Source: Crocodylus rhombifer
Taxonomy: Eukaryota > Chordata > Crocodylia > Crocodylidae
DNA length: 64,000 nucleotides
Assembly: GCA_038503035.1 (NCBI GenBank)
Contig: JAVSML010024368.1
Location: 273,448-337,447, forward strand
Direction: 5' to 3'
This document shows positions 34,131 to 45,607 of the stretch, piece after piece. Each line of letters opens with the position of its first letter. Positions within the stretch are counted from its first letter, which is position 1. The position numbers and the translations under genes are program-made. The notes beneath the pieces are model-generated. The model was not told the DNA's origin, did no database searches, and saw nothing but the letters and a program-made list of their open reading frames with translations.

Positions 34131-34212
34131 AAACCTGGTGCCTGAAAGCTTGTCCAACAGCTCTCCCAACTATACAGTTGGTCCAGTAAAACATTAAAAA
34201 ATCCTTGCCATC
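34131..34212 (+). mobile_element. Penelope-like repeat fragment
   Basis: It reads GGTGCCTGAAAGCTTGTCC, CTCCCAACTATACAGTTGG, TCCAGTAAAACATTAA. This is the downstream half of the CCTGAAGAAGGG...GCCCGAAAGCTTGTCC family also seen at 41861-42030, 5' truncated inside stem II. Confidence 0.6.
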
Positions 34213-35526
34213 TTTAAAAAAGACCATTATCACTTTATTCTAAACATTGCTTTTAAATTCGGTACTCTTGCTGCTATTATAATAAAGAAAGCCTAACTGC
34301 TGCTTTACATGTCACTTTAGTAGTGTCTCTGTTGCTGCCAAGGTAGCCATGCAGCTGAAACGTGGGGGAGCTAAATAACTCAGAATGGTATGGCAGACAT
34401 TACAGGTCTTTAGCAAGAACTATGGAGAAATGTGTATTCCATTAGCAAAGGACTGGAGGAAAAACATCCATGTTTATCAAATGAAATGGAGTCAATCAAT
34501 AAAGAAATTTTCCTTCCTGTCTTCTAGGGGCTTATTTCTGCAGCTGTCACTCAGAAAATATTGCTGTTAGATTTGAGTAGGAAATATTTCTGAAGGAAGA
34601 GTGCATATCTTCACCCAAAGAACATACTGGGGAGAATAGAGATATAAAATTGAATACCCTTTCAAAAATACTATGGCAGTGTCCTTTCACTTTTTTCTAT
34701 GCTCACTTACCATCTTTTTATTTTCTCTATCCCTTGAGTATCCCATGTAAAGCCATCTGTATATATTATATATTTTCTATATCCCCTCTATATAATTTTT
34801 CTGTTCCTTCTTTGATTTTTAATGTGGACTTCTCAGTGATGTATTGCTTTAAAAAATGTTCTGTTCAGCCACTATTACCGGAGTGCAGGCTGCTTCTACA
34901 GTTAACAGCAAGAAGGCAAAGATAAGCAAGTAGTATGCAGACCATCTTATTTTACTTACTGGAAGAGTTCTGACCTCCAGTTGCTTTGGGGTTATTCTGT
35001 ATCTTGGCTGTGTGACTGTACCGAGATAAATAAACAGCTAGGCATATGCACTGATCCTTGGACCTGTGCAAACAGACGCTTTTAGACTCAGAGAACTGAT
35101 TATTGGAATTTTAAAGGATACTAAATCATCATAAAAATATCCTGGTTCCAATGCAGGGAAATACATGTATGTATAGTAATGTGATAAAGTTGCATTAACA
35201 TTTGATAATGAAAGAAGGAGACACCACTGCATGAATATTACAGCAATGAAGTTGTTCTGGAGGTGAAATGTTAAAAAGCAATTCATTCTTAAATGAGTGT
35301 GAATGGGAAATTTTGTCAATATGCCATGTGTTTTGTGTGTCTGAGTTTTTTAAAATACTTGATATGGTATTTCTTGCATGGATTTTAGAGGCATTTATTT
35401 TCTAGAATTTAGATTTAAAGACCTAGATTAGAATTTGAAATGGTCTATAATCTAACTGTTAACAGCTGTCTGAAGAAAAGCATACAAATTAATTCAATAT
35501 TGATCATTTTTAATGTGTAGGATGTA
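34213..35526. other. Intron, unique sequence
   Basis: No gene or repeat recognised. Confidence 0.45.
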
Positions 35527-35840
35527 TACAGTGGAACCCACATAATTCATATCTATGTGGCTCCCACTTAATTTGCAGCAGGTTATTGAATTAAGGAGAA
35601 GCTATTCAGCTCTTTGCTGCTACTTGTTTTCAAAGGTCCCTGCTTCTCCACTCACCTGAAGCTCATCAGGGTCCTGCACAGCTTATTGTAGAAGTGGGAA
35701 CTTTTGAACTTAAATCTGCAAACATTTGGAACACTTCAGCCATCCTACACAGCTGTTTGCTGTAGCTCTCTAATCTCTTGCTTACTTTACAACTCCTCCT
35801 CTTGAAGGAAGTAACTCTGAAGTATTTGGGTTTTACTGTA
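35527..35840. mobile_element. Tigger/pogo-like MITE, 310 bp
   Basis: The left end CAGTGGAACCCACATAATTC and right end TATTTGGGTTTTACTG are inverted. TA dinucleotides flank both sides (35527-35528 and 35839-35840), the target of Tc1/mariner-pogo elements. There is no transposase; it is an internal-deletion derivative. Confidence 0.75.
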
Positions 35841-37246
35841 TTCAATTTATTAGTCAAAATCTTAATATAGTTTAGATATTGGCTTGGTCAAGGAAAAGGA
35901 CACCGGATCAAATTTAGCCACATGTTTTTTTCTAAAACCTGAGACCAGAAAATGTAATTTTTTAAATACTGTGAGTGTATCTTCTTTAAGCAAGCAACCA
36001 CCCCTAATTAAAATGAAAGTATAATGGGCTAGTCATTGACTATAAAAAAAACTCAAAAAACAGTCCAACTTGGTAGTCTGTTATGAAAGAGATAGAAAAA
36101 AGTATATACATATAGAAGTAAAATGTGAGAAAGGAACCTTTGTTGTGCTTTAATTAATTCTTTATAGTCAATCTAACAGAATACAAATAGTATAATTAAT
36201 AATAATATTAAAGTTAAGCCAGCATAAAATATAGCCTGTTGAGTTACTTTTAAATATACTTGTGTTTATCATAAGAATCACAAGAGTAGAAACTGACATA
36301 CAGAACTTGTTTCAGAAAAGCACCAGCTTTGTGCTTGGAAAACTGAGACTCCCAAAGCAGTTTTATAGGCTAGCTATTCATAGCAGAGCCCTGTTGTTAT
36401 GGGAATTTTGGTTTCAATTTTGGCTGGGAGAAATCTTATATATTCTTTCTATTTTTTGATGAAAACCTGAGACCTTGATACAACTGTCCTCTTAAAGTGT
36501 TGAGGATAGCAGTCCTTTGACAATAAGTACATATGCTGGAACAGAGATTCTCTTTTACTTAGATTATAGTTCATTAAACGTGCAGTTTGCTAATTCACCT
36601 TGTAGACAAAAGCAATAAGTTGTCAGGATGATTCTAGTATGACTTTAAGCTTTATCCTTTTTGTCTCTACACTTTGCAGCATCCAAATGCTCTCAAGAGT
36701 ATTTGAGACCCCAGTGTGCTGGATGCTATAAAGAACATATTAGAGAGAAAATCCCTGCCCTGAATGGCTGACAGTCTAGAGACAAAGAGACACAAGGTAG
36801 GGAATGGAGATAAAAGGCACTGGCAAATCAAACTGGTAAAGAGTTGACAGAGCTTTGTTAGTTACATGAAATTGTGTTTTAAGTGAGAGAAGAAGTGAGG
36901 AGGAAATAGAAGAGGAGAAATAATTCAAGCTTGTGACTTGCCTACCCACCATCAGCAGGTCTTGTGTACATAGGTGCATGTGTTTTTAAATAGTACTAGT
37001 GGTCAATTAAATTTCATAACAGCTGGGTACAGTCCTATTGGGCAATATATAGATTACTATGGCACCTTCCAGGTTATTGGTATGTTATGTTTTAATCCTA
37101 TTGGGATTCCAATGTTAAAAATAAGTCTAACTGTGAGTTATGTGTGACTGTGAGTACAAGATACCTGAACTAGATTTAAACTGGTTAGCTTGAGTATTGG
37201 TAGAAGTCTGGCTGCAAGAGTGTGGCATTTAGCACACGCTGCTTTT
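35841..37246. other. Intron, mostly unique, with one old repeat
   Basis: At 36690-36800, CAGTGTGCTGGATGCTATAA followed by ATCCCTGCCCTGAATGGCTG, GACAGTCTAGAGAC and AAGAGACACAAGG matches an old amniote interspersed repeat (GTGCTAGGCGCTGTACAAAC type). A short relative is at 57490. Otherwise nothing recognised. Confidence 0.45.
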
Positions 37247-37535
37247 ATTTTCATAGATTTCATAGATTTCATAGACATTAGGGCTGGAAGGGACCTTGGG
37301 AGATCGAGTCCAGCCCCCTGCCCAAAGGGCAGGAAGTCAGCTGGGGTCATAGGATCCCAGCAAGATAAGCATCCAATTTACTCTTGAAGGTGTTCAATGT
37401 AGGTGCTTGAACCACCTCCGCTGGCAGACTGTTCCAGACCTTGGGGGCTCGGACAGTAAAGAAATTCTTCCTTATGTCCAGCCTGAAACGGTCTTGCAGG
37501 AGTTTGTGACCATTTTGCGTCTTGGCTAGACTAAG
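37247..37535 (-). repeat. CR1 LINE 3' end, minus strand
   Basis: Three copies of TTTCATAGA at the left edge (37250-37277) are the CR1 3'-terminal microsatellite in reverse. The CR1 3' tail and C-terminal codons follow; on the minus strand these read LQDRFRLDIRKNFFTVRAPK, VWNSLPAEVVQAPTLNTFK and LDAYLAGIL. The sequence is very close to 19803-20040, so both belong to the same young CR1 subfamily. Confidence 0.92.
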
Positions 37536-38209
37536 GGAGTGTGCACGTAACACTTAGAACAGTTTAAATGTGTTTAAAACTGAAGCAAACAGATATGCAA
37601 GCCTGTTAGATCTTTTGAACAATTCTAAGCAGCTTTAAAAAGTGTACGTGGAAAATCAAGTAATAGTTTTGAACTGGTTCACTGTAAACCAGTACAGTAT
37701 TACAAGTGGATATCAACGTTCCGTGACAGATCTGGTTGGTCTTCCAGGCATCCCACAATACATCATTCCTCACCACTATCACTTCACTATTGCAACTTGA
37801 TACTTACATGCAGCCAGAACTCTACTGTGCCCCACTGCCTGACCTTTTTATTTTTTTCTCTCTGTTGGTACTTTTTACTCATTGATTTTTAAAAGTACCA
37901 AAAGTTCCCTTGCACTTGCACCAGCTCCATTTTCACTCCATACTCAACTGTGCCCCTTTATCATACTCCCTCCATGCACGCAGCCTCTGGGAACATAAGA
38001 GTATAGGACTTTCCTCCCCCTTAATGCTCCTCCATGAAGTCAGGCAAATACACTACAGATTTTAGTCACATGCAAACTATTACGTTTATTGAACTCATGC
38101 CTAGGAGAGAAGGAAAAGTAGAGATGTGAAAATGCCCCCAACCACAAGTCACCCATCCCCTGGGAGCCCCAAAGCACAGATACAAGCACTATACCTCATT
38201 TGTTCACTA
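37536..38209. other. Intron; possible MITE traces
   Basis: Contains GAACAGTTTAAATGTG and a short palindrome ACTGGTT/AACCAGT near 37673. Neither gives clear element ends. Confidence 0.35.
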
Positions 38210-40119
38210 GGACTAGGGATAGACATTCAAAAAGCCTGAGCCTGAATTGATTTAATCTTTATAGGCTAATGTAACCTGCCTAGATTGAACCAGTTTGCAA
38301 TAGACATTCACTGTTGATTCCAGAAATGCAGGCATATGCCTGCAGTGGCTCAGGCTAGAGCCTGGGATGGGGGGTGGGGGTGGGGTGGCACTAGAGCAGC
38401 CCTCTCTTCTCTTCTGTAGTGGCCAAGGGAAGCTAGCTGGTGGGGGCATAGCCAAGTTCTTCCCTTGACGGACAGCACTCCTTGCCAGCTGGAGCCAGAG
38501 CTGCTGCCTCAGCCTCCTCCTGGTGGCCTTTGTTCAGCCACTATGTCACATGTTCCCACAGCCCAGAACCCCCCTTGCCCTCAGCTCCTGGGCTGCCCAT
38601 GGTGCCCCGTGTGGAGCTCCCGTGGCCTGAGGGGATGTCCTGGGACCGCTGTGCCCCACCTGCCCCCCAGTGCCAGCCCGGCCCTGCCCCATGCTGCCAG
38701 CAGCAGGGAAGCAGCCTACCCAGATTCTGCCACAGCCCACCTGACCTTGGTCCTGCAATGGCACTGGGGGTAGCTCCAGGGGAAGGAGGTGAGAAGCAGA
38801 TCTGAGCACAGCTACAGCAACTGGGGGATGTATCCATGTTTGGCTCCTGGCTCAAGCAGGGTGGGATAGAGTGGGTGGACATCCCTCAGCCCAGTGCTGC
38901 TCTCTTCTGGGCCCAGCCTTGGTCCCCGCCTGCTCCCAGGCCCAGCCCAGCACTAGCCTCATAGGAGGCAAAGGCTGAAAGGGATGTCAGGGGAGACTAA
39001 TGTAGCTCCTGCCCCCCACTAGCTTCAGTGTCTCAGGAAAGGCTCTGTGTGGCCGGGCCCTGGAGCCCTGCAAGGATGCAGCTCCCAGCCTGTTGCATCA
39101 CTGTGGTCCTGGGGAGCAGGAGTTTTCTCATGTTGGGCCTCAGCCTCCCCGGTCGCAACCTGACGTGCTCATCCTGCAACTTCTGTCTGGGGCAGGTCTC
39201 CCCCCTTCAGGACTCAGCTATGGGTCCAAACAGTGAAAGGGACATGCCCTAGCTGGGGCCATGCGGGGGACAAGACTCGCCTATGCTGTGGGCTCAGTCC
39301 CAGGGCTGCAGCTGCCAGTAACCCCTGAGGTCCACCAGTAGCCCTGGCCCATACCCTTTTCCCAGCACCAGCTTGGCCTCTCCGTGCTTGCTTGTGGCCA
39401 AGTGTCCCCTCTTTCCCAACACCTGGCCTCAGTCAATGCATGGGGTGCCTGCTAGCCACTCCCTGGTACTCAGTGGTTCTGTCTTGGGCCTTGCAGTCTG
39501 CCGCGCTGAGCTGTCTGGGCATGCATGTTGCCTCCCACAATTTGTCAGAGCACCCGTCATGTTCCTTCACAGCTTCATTGTGATCCCTCCCCTGTCCCAT
39601 GTCAAGTTAATCTCCCCCTTCCTCATGCTACTGTGTCAGGCCACATCCCCCACTTCCTCCACTGGAGCAGCAAGGGGGGGGGGCAGGGAAGCCTAGCAAG
39701 GCTTGGTGCCTCTTGCCAGGCAGACCCAGCTGCACTCCTGAGCAAGGTTTCCCACCCCCAGCCTCTTCTCAGCTGTTGGCAGCAGTGATAGTGCTCTGGC
39801 TAGGGAAGAGATGGGTAGGGCCAACCCTTCTCTGCTGGAGTAGATGGCCCAGCCCAGCCCCATCTAGGGCTGAAAAGCATGCTGGGATGCTGGGGGACTC
39901 TGATTTAACTTAAATCAGGAAGGGGTCTGGGACAGAAGTTCCATAAACTGGTTTGACCCAAATCAGTTAAGTCTGATAACTACATTCAACCAAGTTTATT
40001 TTAAACAAGGTTGGGTGATTTTGAAACTGGTTTATGTATACTGACCTTATGTTCTGTTGCAGGTTTAAGCTGGTTTCTGGTCACTTAGACCGGTTTATGT
40101 GTAACTTCTGTCCCTAGCC
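38210..40119. mobile_element. Family A element, longest copy, 1.9 kb
   Basis: The left end GGACTAGGGATAGACATTC and right end TAACTTCTGTCCCTAGCC carry the family A termini, with landmarks TGCCTGCAGTGGCTCAGG and CAGTTAAGTCTGATAACTAC. The core (about 38380-39880) is GC-rich and far longer than in the 480-500 bp copies. It contains no recognisable transposase despite several ORFs of about 100 codons. The flanking triplets CTA and TAC do not match. Confidence 0.75.
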
Positions 40120-40273
40120 TACAAGGCAAGCTCAGCTGAGTGCTCCTTCCCACTCCTTGGTGTCAGAGTTACAACACCACACTCAGTTGTGAACCAGTTC
40201 CCAATTAGTGACATTTGGGAACAATTCAGTTGTTATATGTATTTGCACCCTGATGTAGCTAATTATTTTAAAT

Positions 40274-40561
40274 CAGGGGTTTTCAGCCTTTTTTGGTCAG
40301 AGTACCCCCAGCGGCTGGTCTAGAAGCAGAGATACCCCTGGCAGCTGGTCATAAGTCAGGTCCCCCAGTTGTCTGTCGACAAGCGGGGGTGGGGTGGGAG
40401 GAGGCGGGGGAGGTATTCCCCTGCACAGCATGTGGCAGCAAAACTAGAAGTACCGCTGGCAAAACTGAAAGTGCCAGCAGCTTCTCCACACCACTGCCGC
40501 ATATGCTCTGGGTCCTTCCAAAGTACCCCTAGGGGTACATGTACCCCCAGTTGAAAACCTG
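40274..40561. mobile_element. hAT MITE, 288 bp
   Basis: The left end CAGGGGTTTTCAGCC and right end AGTTGAAAACCTG are inverted hAT termini. The next blocks GTACCCCCAGCGGC and GGGGTACATGTACCCCC are also related. Flanking octamers ATTTTAAA and GTTTTGAA, offset by one base, match at 6 of 8. Confidence 0.8.
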
Positions 40562-41860
40562 TGTTTTGAACCTATCTCAGGCATTCTGACACTATTCATT
40601 CAGATGAGTGCAATAGTTTACATAGTGTTAGACTCTTGGGGATAGATTATATCCTTATTTTCTATGCTCAGGTGACTCTGATGCAAATGAGAGCTATGGG
40701 TACTATAGATCTATTTCAGCTTCTATGGGTTGCTGTGGAATTTGCAGCAGTCCTTATGGCTAACTCACAACCTGTATTGGATATACTCATCTTGGGTTGG
40801 TTCTGACAACCAGCAAGTTGTGACAAATGATTAAAGATGCAACTGACTCCAATTTCTCATGGGACATTGGCAGCTTGTATTCCCTTCAAGTTCCTGTTCT
40901 TTATCTTTTAAGTTATAAATGGCTAGGGGCTAACTGTCAGAGAGGCAGATTCTTGTAGTTCATTGCACTCTGCTACCTGGAGCAAATACGGGTTTTGAGG
41001 ATGACAGACAGCAAGTCTGAACATGCAGGATTGTGGGTGTGGATAAGGCTTTGTCAGAGAAAGGCCCTTGGCTGTGGAATTCAGCATTGCTGCATATCCA
41101 GTCATGGTTAAGCCTTACTATCTTTAGGGTGTGCAACAAGAATCCTTACTTTCAGCAAGTCTTCTTTTGAGACCTATGTTTTGAAATCTGCATGCTTGAG
41201 GGAATAAGTCACCTAGATACAGTTAGATCTGTATATTTGGTTGGGAGGCAGAAGAGAGCTCTGTTTCTAAAAATAAATTCAGAATTTTTATACATTTATG
41301 TTATGCTACTGAAGTCTGATGATAGGTAGATATGGTAGATACAAGTCTCCTACTACCATTACTAATAATACAATTACAATTACAGATGACCTGCCTAGAA
41401 GTATATTTGATACAGCTCCTTCAAAAATCTGGTTACTTGTGTCAGTGGGATAGCTCCAGAATTTTGTGCACAAATCAATTGGCTATTACAGAACTTCCTA
41501 AATATTGTGTACCATTTGGTACCAGAAGCAGATATCAAGAAGCAAGCTGAATCAAACTGGGGTTCACATACTGAGCCAGATGGGTTACCAGAAGCAGATG
41601 CCAGGAAGTGAGCCAAGGTAAAAGCAGGATTCTAACCAGGGTTTGGAGACTGGATATGTGGACAGAGATACTGGAGTTGAGATCTACTCACAGACTTAGA
41701 CAGAGGCCAGGTCCTGCAAGAGCTCCTTAAAATCAGGCCTGAAACCAATCAGTGGGCTGAGACTCAACTGGCTCTGCATAGGGAGATGAGTCTTGCTGAC
41801 TTAGTTGTCCAGCTACAGTACAGAGGCCTTACACCTTCTACGCATGGTCAGAATTTGGTA
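40562..41860. other. Intron, unique sequence
   Basis: No gene or repeat recognised. Confidence 0.45.
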
Positions 41861-42030
41861 AAGCAGGAGAATTGGGAGAGCTGTTGAACAAGCTTTTGGG
41901 CATCAGGTTCCCTTCTTCAGGTCTGAAGGTCTGGTTTCAGACCTGAAAAGGGGACCTGATACCCAACAGCACTCCCAACTATACAGTTGTTCCAATAAAA
42001 GGTACATAAAAAGAATCCTTACCTCAGACA
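41861..42030. mobile_element. Penelope-like inverted-arm repeat
   Basis: Inverted arms: CATCAGGTTCCCTTCTTCAG on the left and CTGAAAAGGGGACCTGATAC on the right. The right arm continues CTCCCAACTATACAGTTG and TTCCAATAAAAGG. The minus-strand left arm keeps CTGAAGA (41914-41920), with AAAA in place of GAAA, so the hammerhead-like core is damaged on one side. Same family as 13845-15696 and 34131. Confidence 0.6.
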
Positions 42031-42888
42031 CTTCCATGGCTACTTCAACCATGATACTACAATGCATTGTTTTTGTGACTTGTCAGTTGTTACCGAAGGA
42101 ATTTGAAACATTAAAAAAAAAATCTGTTTCATGGATGTGTTTTAAATCCTCAAAAAGAATAAAAAGAGTGTATTTTATGTACAGGCTTTTGCTCATCTAT
42201 AATAGAAACAGATTTTTTTGTATAAGGCAATATTTTATATCATCTGAGTTAGTAGATACTGTTTAAATATGTTATTTTTTGAGGAAACAATTTTGTACTC
42301 AAATCTAAAGTTAATTTCTTTTTAACGTATTTGTGTGAATATATGTCTACTGAAAGTAGGATCTTGTTTGGGTGTTTGATATATAGTTATATTTCATAAC
42401 TCATCAAAAGGATGAGTATAAATGTATCATGGTACATTAATGGGTCGATAAGCATGTTCATAATACACATTTGAAAGTGTATAGAGACCATTGTAAAGAA
42501 ATATATTACTTTATAATATGCAGTGCAATAAGCCTTTGAAATGTTTCTGTTTAAGGCTTACATTTTGGCTTTATAGCAGGGCTACATTGTTATGTACATT
42601 GTACCTTGGTATTCTATCCAAGTCAGATTTAGTTATTTCTTGGGGGTGTGCATATTGGACTAAAGGGAAAAGAGTAGAATTTACAGCAATGTTAATTTGA
42701 TGATGCCTGGGAGTTTTGGACTATGGTTTATAAACTGTTTCGTTTTCTGTTTTGGCAGTTGCTCAGGCATATATTGTGATTCTATTGAAGAGTTCTATTG
42801 CTTGCCATTTTTAACATATAGATGAGGCCAAAAAAGAGTTTCAGTGGATGCTTTCATTAAGCACATACAAGTCTACTCATCAGTTTCT
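42031..42888. other. Intron, unique sequence
   Basis: No gene or repeat recognised. Confidence 0.45.
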
Positions 42889-43365
42889 GGGTGCATCTAC
42901 ATGAGATGTTTACTGCAGAGTTGCCTAATTACCTCTGCAGTGCATATCTTGGTGGCTGCATGTGTGGCCCTGTTAGACCACAGGAAATGCATAAACTCTG
43001 TAGCAAGTTAGTACTTGTAAATGGAAGTCCTATCCTGCTGCATACTTTTTTAATGAGGAGTATGCATGTATATGCTGATGGGGCTGGCTGGGACACACAA
43101 AGGTGCTTCAGTGTGGGGGGCTGCCTGCCACCTAGCCCACACTGAAGCACCCTAGTACCCCAGCCAGCCCCTCCGCAGGACACTGAGACTGGTTGGAGCA
43201 GCGTCAGGCTGGTAAGTTGATCCCCCCAGGCTCCCTGCCATGTGGCCTGCTCCAGCCCTGCTCAGCATGCTGCAGTCCCAGACTTGGTGCCTCGGAGCAA
43301 TAAACTCCAGTGTGATTAGTGCCAGAGTTTTATGCTTGCATTAATATGCATATGTAGATGCACCC
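42889..43365. mobile_element. Harbinger-like MITE with a long hairpin, 477 bp
   Basis: The left end GGGTGCATCTACATGAGATG and right end CATATGTAGATGCACCC are inverted, with TCT on both flanks (42886-42888 and 43366-43368). The interior contains a hairpin with arms 43080-43117 and 43136-43171 of about 36 bp and few mismatches. Both arms read GGGGCTGGCTGGG at the base and GGTGCTTCAGTGTGGG at the tip, with an 18-base loop. No coding capacity. Confidence 0.75.
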
Positions 43366-43672
43366 TCTGTCTAGACGCATACTGTTTTTGTGGTGCCTAA
43401 TTATGATAGGTGTGTGGGTGAGAATTCATTGGCTTACTACTGCTGATAGTTTGAGGAATTCAGCTGAAACAAATTGCAGTTTACTTTGGCTGGAAGAATT
43501 TTCTGCTTTTGTTTAGGTTTGCAGAGTAGAAGTTTTTGGATCCTGGGTTGGTTAATAGTGCATCTTTCCATCTGTGTTCAGTAAGAAGGTATTTCAGATA
43601 CAATCTATTAAAGTTGTTAACATCTTTGTCACTTTCATATTTGATATTTCTGTCTGTTATATGTTCCTGAAG

Positions 43673-44126
43673 AGAGTGGAGGCAAGTTGGCTGGAGTTAC
43701 AGACACTCCAGAGGGTAAGACTACCCAGAATGACTAAGTTAGATTGGAAAAATGATCCAAAATCAACCAGATAAGATTCAATAAGGAAAAGTGCAAAGTC
43801 CTGCACATATTTGCATATACAGATACAGACTGAGGAATGACTGGCTGTGCTGCAGTACTGCAGGGAAGGAGCTGGCGGTTACAGTAGACCATAAGCTGAA
43901 TATAAGCCAACAGTGCTCTTATTGTAGCAAAAGCTGACAGCATACTGGGTTGTATTAACAGGAATCAAGGAAAGCGATTCTTTTGCTTTATTCAGGACCA
44001 GTGAAGCCTCACCTGGAACACTGTCCTCACCTGGAACACTGTGTCCAGTTTTGGTCCCCACACGTCAAGAGGGACTTGGACAGATTGGAAAAAGTCTGGT
44101 GCAGGGCAACAAAAATGATTAGGGGC
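43673..44126 (+). repeat. CR1 LINE, 5' part of a split copy
   Basis: The + strand reads, with breaks, as CR1 ORF2 C-terminal sequence (MFLKRVEASWLELQTLQRV, later KPHLEHCVQFWSP-like and LDRLEKVWCRATKMIRG). A perfect 18-bp tandem duplication, CCTCACCTGGAACACTGT, sits at 44007-44042. A hAT insertion splits the copy at 44127; the CR1 resumes at 45608. Confidence 0.85.
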
Positions 44127-44329
44127 GTAGGAAGTAGGGCTGTGCAAAATTTCACTGTTTCATTTTGAAGCTGTTTTGATGCATTTTGAGACAGTGAAAT
44201 CGGAATGAAATAAAAAGCATTGAAGCAGCTTTGAAGAAAAATGAGGGCACCTGAAACATTTTGAAAGTTTCGAAGCAGCCCAGCGGTGGGAGGCAGGGGA
44301 GAGCCAGGGCTATGTTCTTAGTGGCTCCT

Positions 44330-44930
44330 CAGCCCCATGCACTTCAGCCTGGTGGGGAGGTCAGCCGTGGCTCTCCCCACCTCCCACCGCCAGGCTGTGC
44401 TCTGTGGGGCTGGCAAAGCCAAAGAGCACACTGCCAGCTCAGCCCACCTCCAGCCGCTGGGCTGTGCTCCAATCGGCTCTGCCAGCCCTGTAGAGCTCAG
44501 CTTGGCAGCAGGAAGTGGAGCGCAGCCCCAGCTCTGCCCATCTCCCACTGCCAGGCTGTGCTCTGATCCGCTCCATCAGCACGATGGAGCTCAGCCGGGT
44601 GGCAGGAGGACGGCAGAGCCAAGGCTGCACTCCGCCTCCCACCACCATGCTGAGCTCTGAGCGGCTGCACAGTGCCATGGAGCTCAGCCCAGTGGCGGGA
44701 GGCAGAGCACAGCCCTGGCTCTGCCCATCTCCCACCACTGGGCTGCACTGCAGTCGGCTCCGCCAGCCCCATGGAGCTCAGCCCAGCAGTGGGAGGTGGG
44801 GTGCAGCCCGGCTCTGCCTGCATCCTGCCACCAGGCTGAGCTCTGAGCTGCTCTGCAGCCCCATGGAGCTCAGCCCAGTGACAGGAGGCAGAGCGCAGTC
44901 CTGGCTCTGCCCACCTCCAGTCACCAGACT
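44330..44930 (+). repeat. 93-bp tandem repeat (about five clear units)
   Basis: The landmark ATGGAGCTCAGCCC recurs at 44584, 44677, 44771 and 44863, with a variant near 44490: spacing 92-94 bp. Each unit continues with GGCAGAGC, CTGGCTCTGCCCA and CTCCCAC. Earlier sequence to 44330 holds more diverged units. Confidence 0.9.
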
Positions 44931-44970
44931 CAGCTCCATGGGGCTGCCCAGAGCCAGTCCCAGGGCCAGT

Positions 44971-45271
44971 CTGTCATCTGGCACAGATCTGGAGGCCTGC
45001 AGCTGCAGCACAGCCCCGCAGAGCTCCTGGGGGTGTGGGCCCCTGGATCTGTGTCTGGATGACAGGACGCTGCTGCTGCTGCCTGCGGCCAGTGGCAACA
45101 TCTGTCTTGCCTGGTGCTGGGTGCGGGTCATGCTCAGCGCCGGTCCCAGGTGGCAGTGGCAGCTTCCTGTCATTCGGCACAGATCTGGGGGCCTGCATCC
45201 CCAGAAGGAGTCTGGCACAGCCCTCCTGGGGGTGCAAGCCCCCAGGTCTGTGCGCCGGATGACAGGAGGCT
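44971..45271 (+). repeat. Tandem pair of related hairpins
   Basis: Hairpin 1 has arms 44971-44997 and about 45040-45066 (CTGTCATCTGGCACAGATCT against its inverse ATCTGTGTCTGGATGACAG). Hairpin 2 has arms 45166-45206 and about 45230-45272 (CCTGTCATTCGGCACAGATC against TGTGCGCCGGATGACAGG), longer and better matched. The two are direct copies separated by about 100 bp. Confidence 0.85.
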
Positions 45272-45607
45272 GCTGCTGCCGGCAAATTTTGCTTTCAAGA
45301 TTCTGAAGTGCAGTTTCTGAGAAACCTCTGCATCTATCTCCTTGAAATATGGCAGGCTTCATGCTCTCAGAAGGGGCTGCCATTCCTGCAGGTTGCACCT
45401 GAATCGGGCAAGAAATGACAATGTTTTAGGAATTTTCATGGTTCCCCATTATAGCCTATGGGCAAAACATCAAATTGAATTGAAACAGTGAAACAATTTC
45501 GACAAGATGAAATGGGACAGTGCTTTGAAATGAAACACTGTCCCTTTGAAATGGTGAAATGGATGTTGAAACGAAATGATGGTGTTTCGCACAGCCCTAC
45601 TAGGAAG

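Larger units (their letters stand above)
44127..45607. mobile_element. hAT element, 1465 bp, inserted in CR1
   Basis: The element spans 44135-45599. The left end TAGGGCTGTGCAAAATTTC and right end GTTTCGCACAGCCCTA are inverted. The flanks GTAGGAAG (44127-44134) and CTAGGAAG (45600-45607) match at 7 of 8 and close the CR1 reading when the insert is removed. Both ends are rich in GAAAC/TTTCA motifs. The core holds a 93-bp tandem repeat (44330-44930) and two hairpins (44971-45271). Long ORFs across the core (for example 44515-45306) are by-products of this GC-rich repeat. Confidence 0.88.

Noticed and set aside
44515..45306. ORF of 263 codons
   Set aside because: It lies entirely in the GC-rich tandem-repeat and hairpin core of a hAT element, is repetitive, and overlaps equally long ORFs in other frames. 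No protein family recognised.
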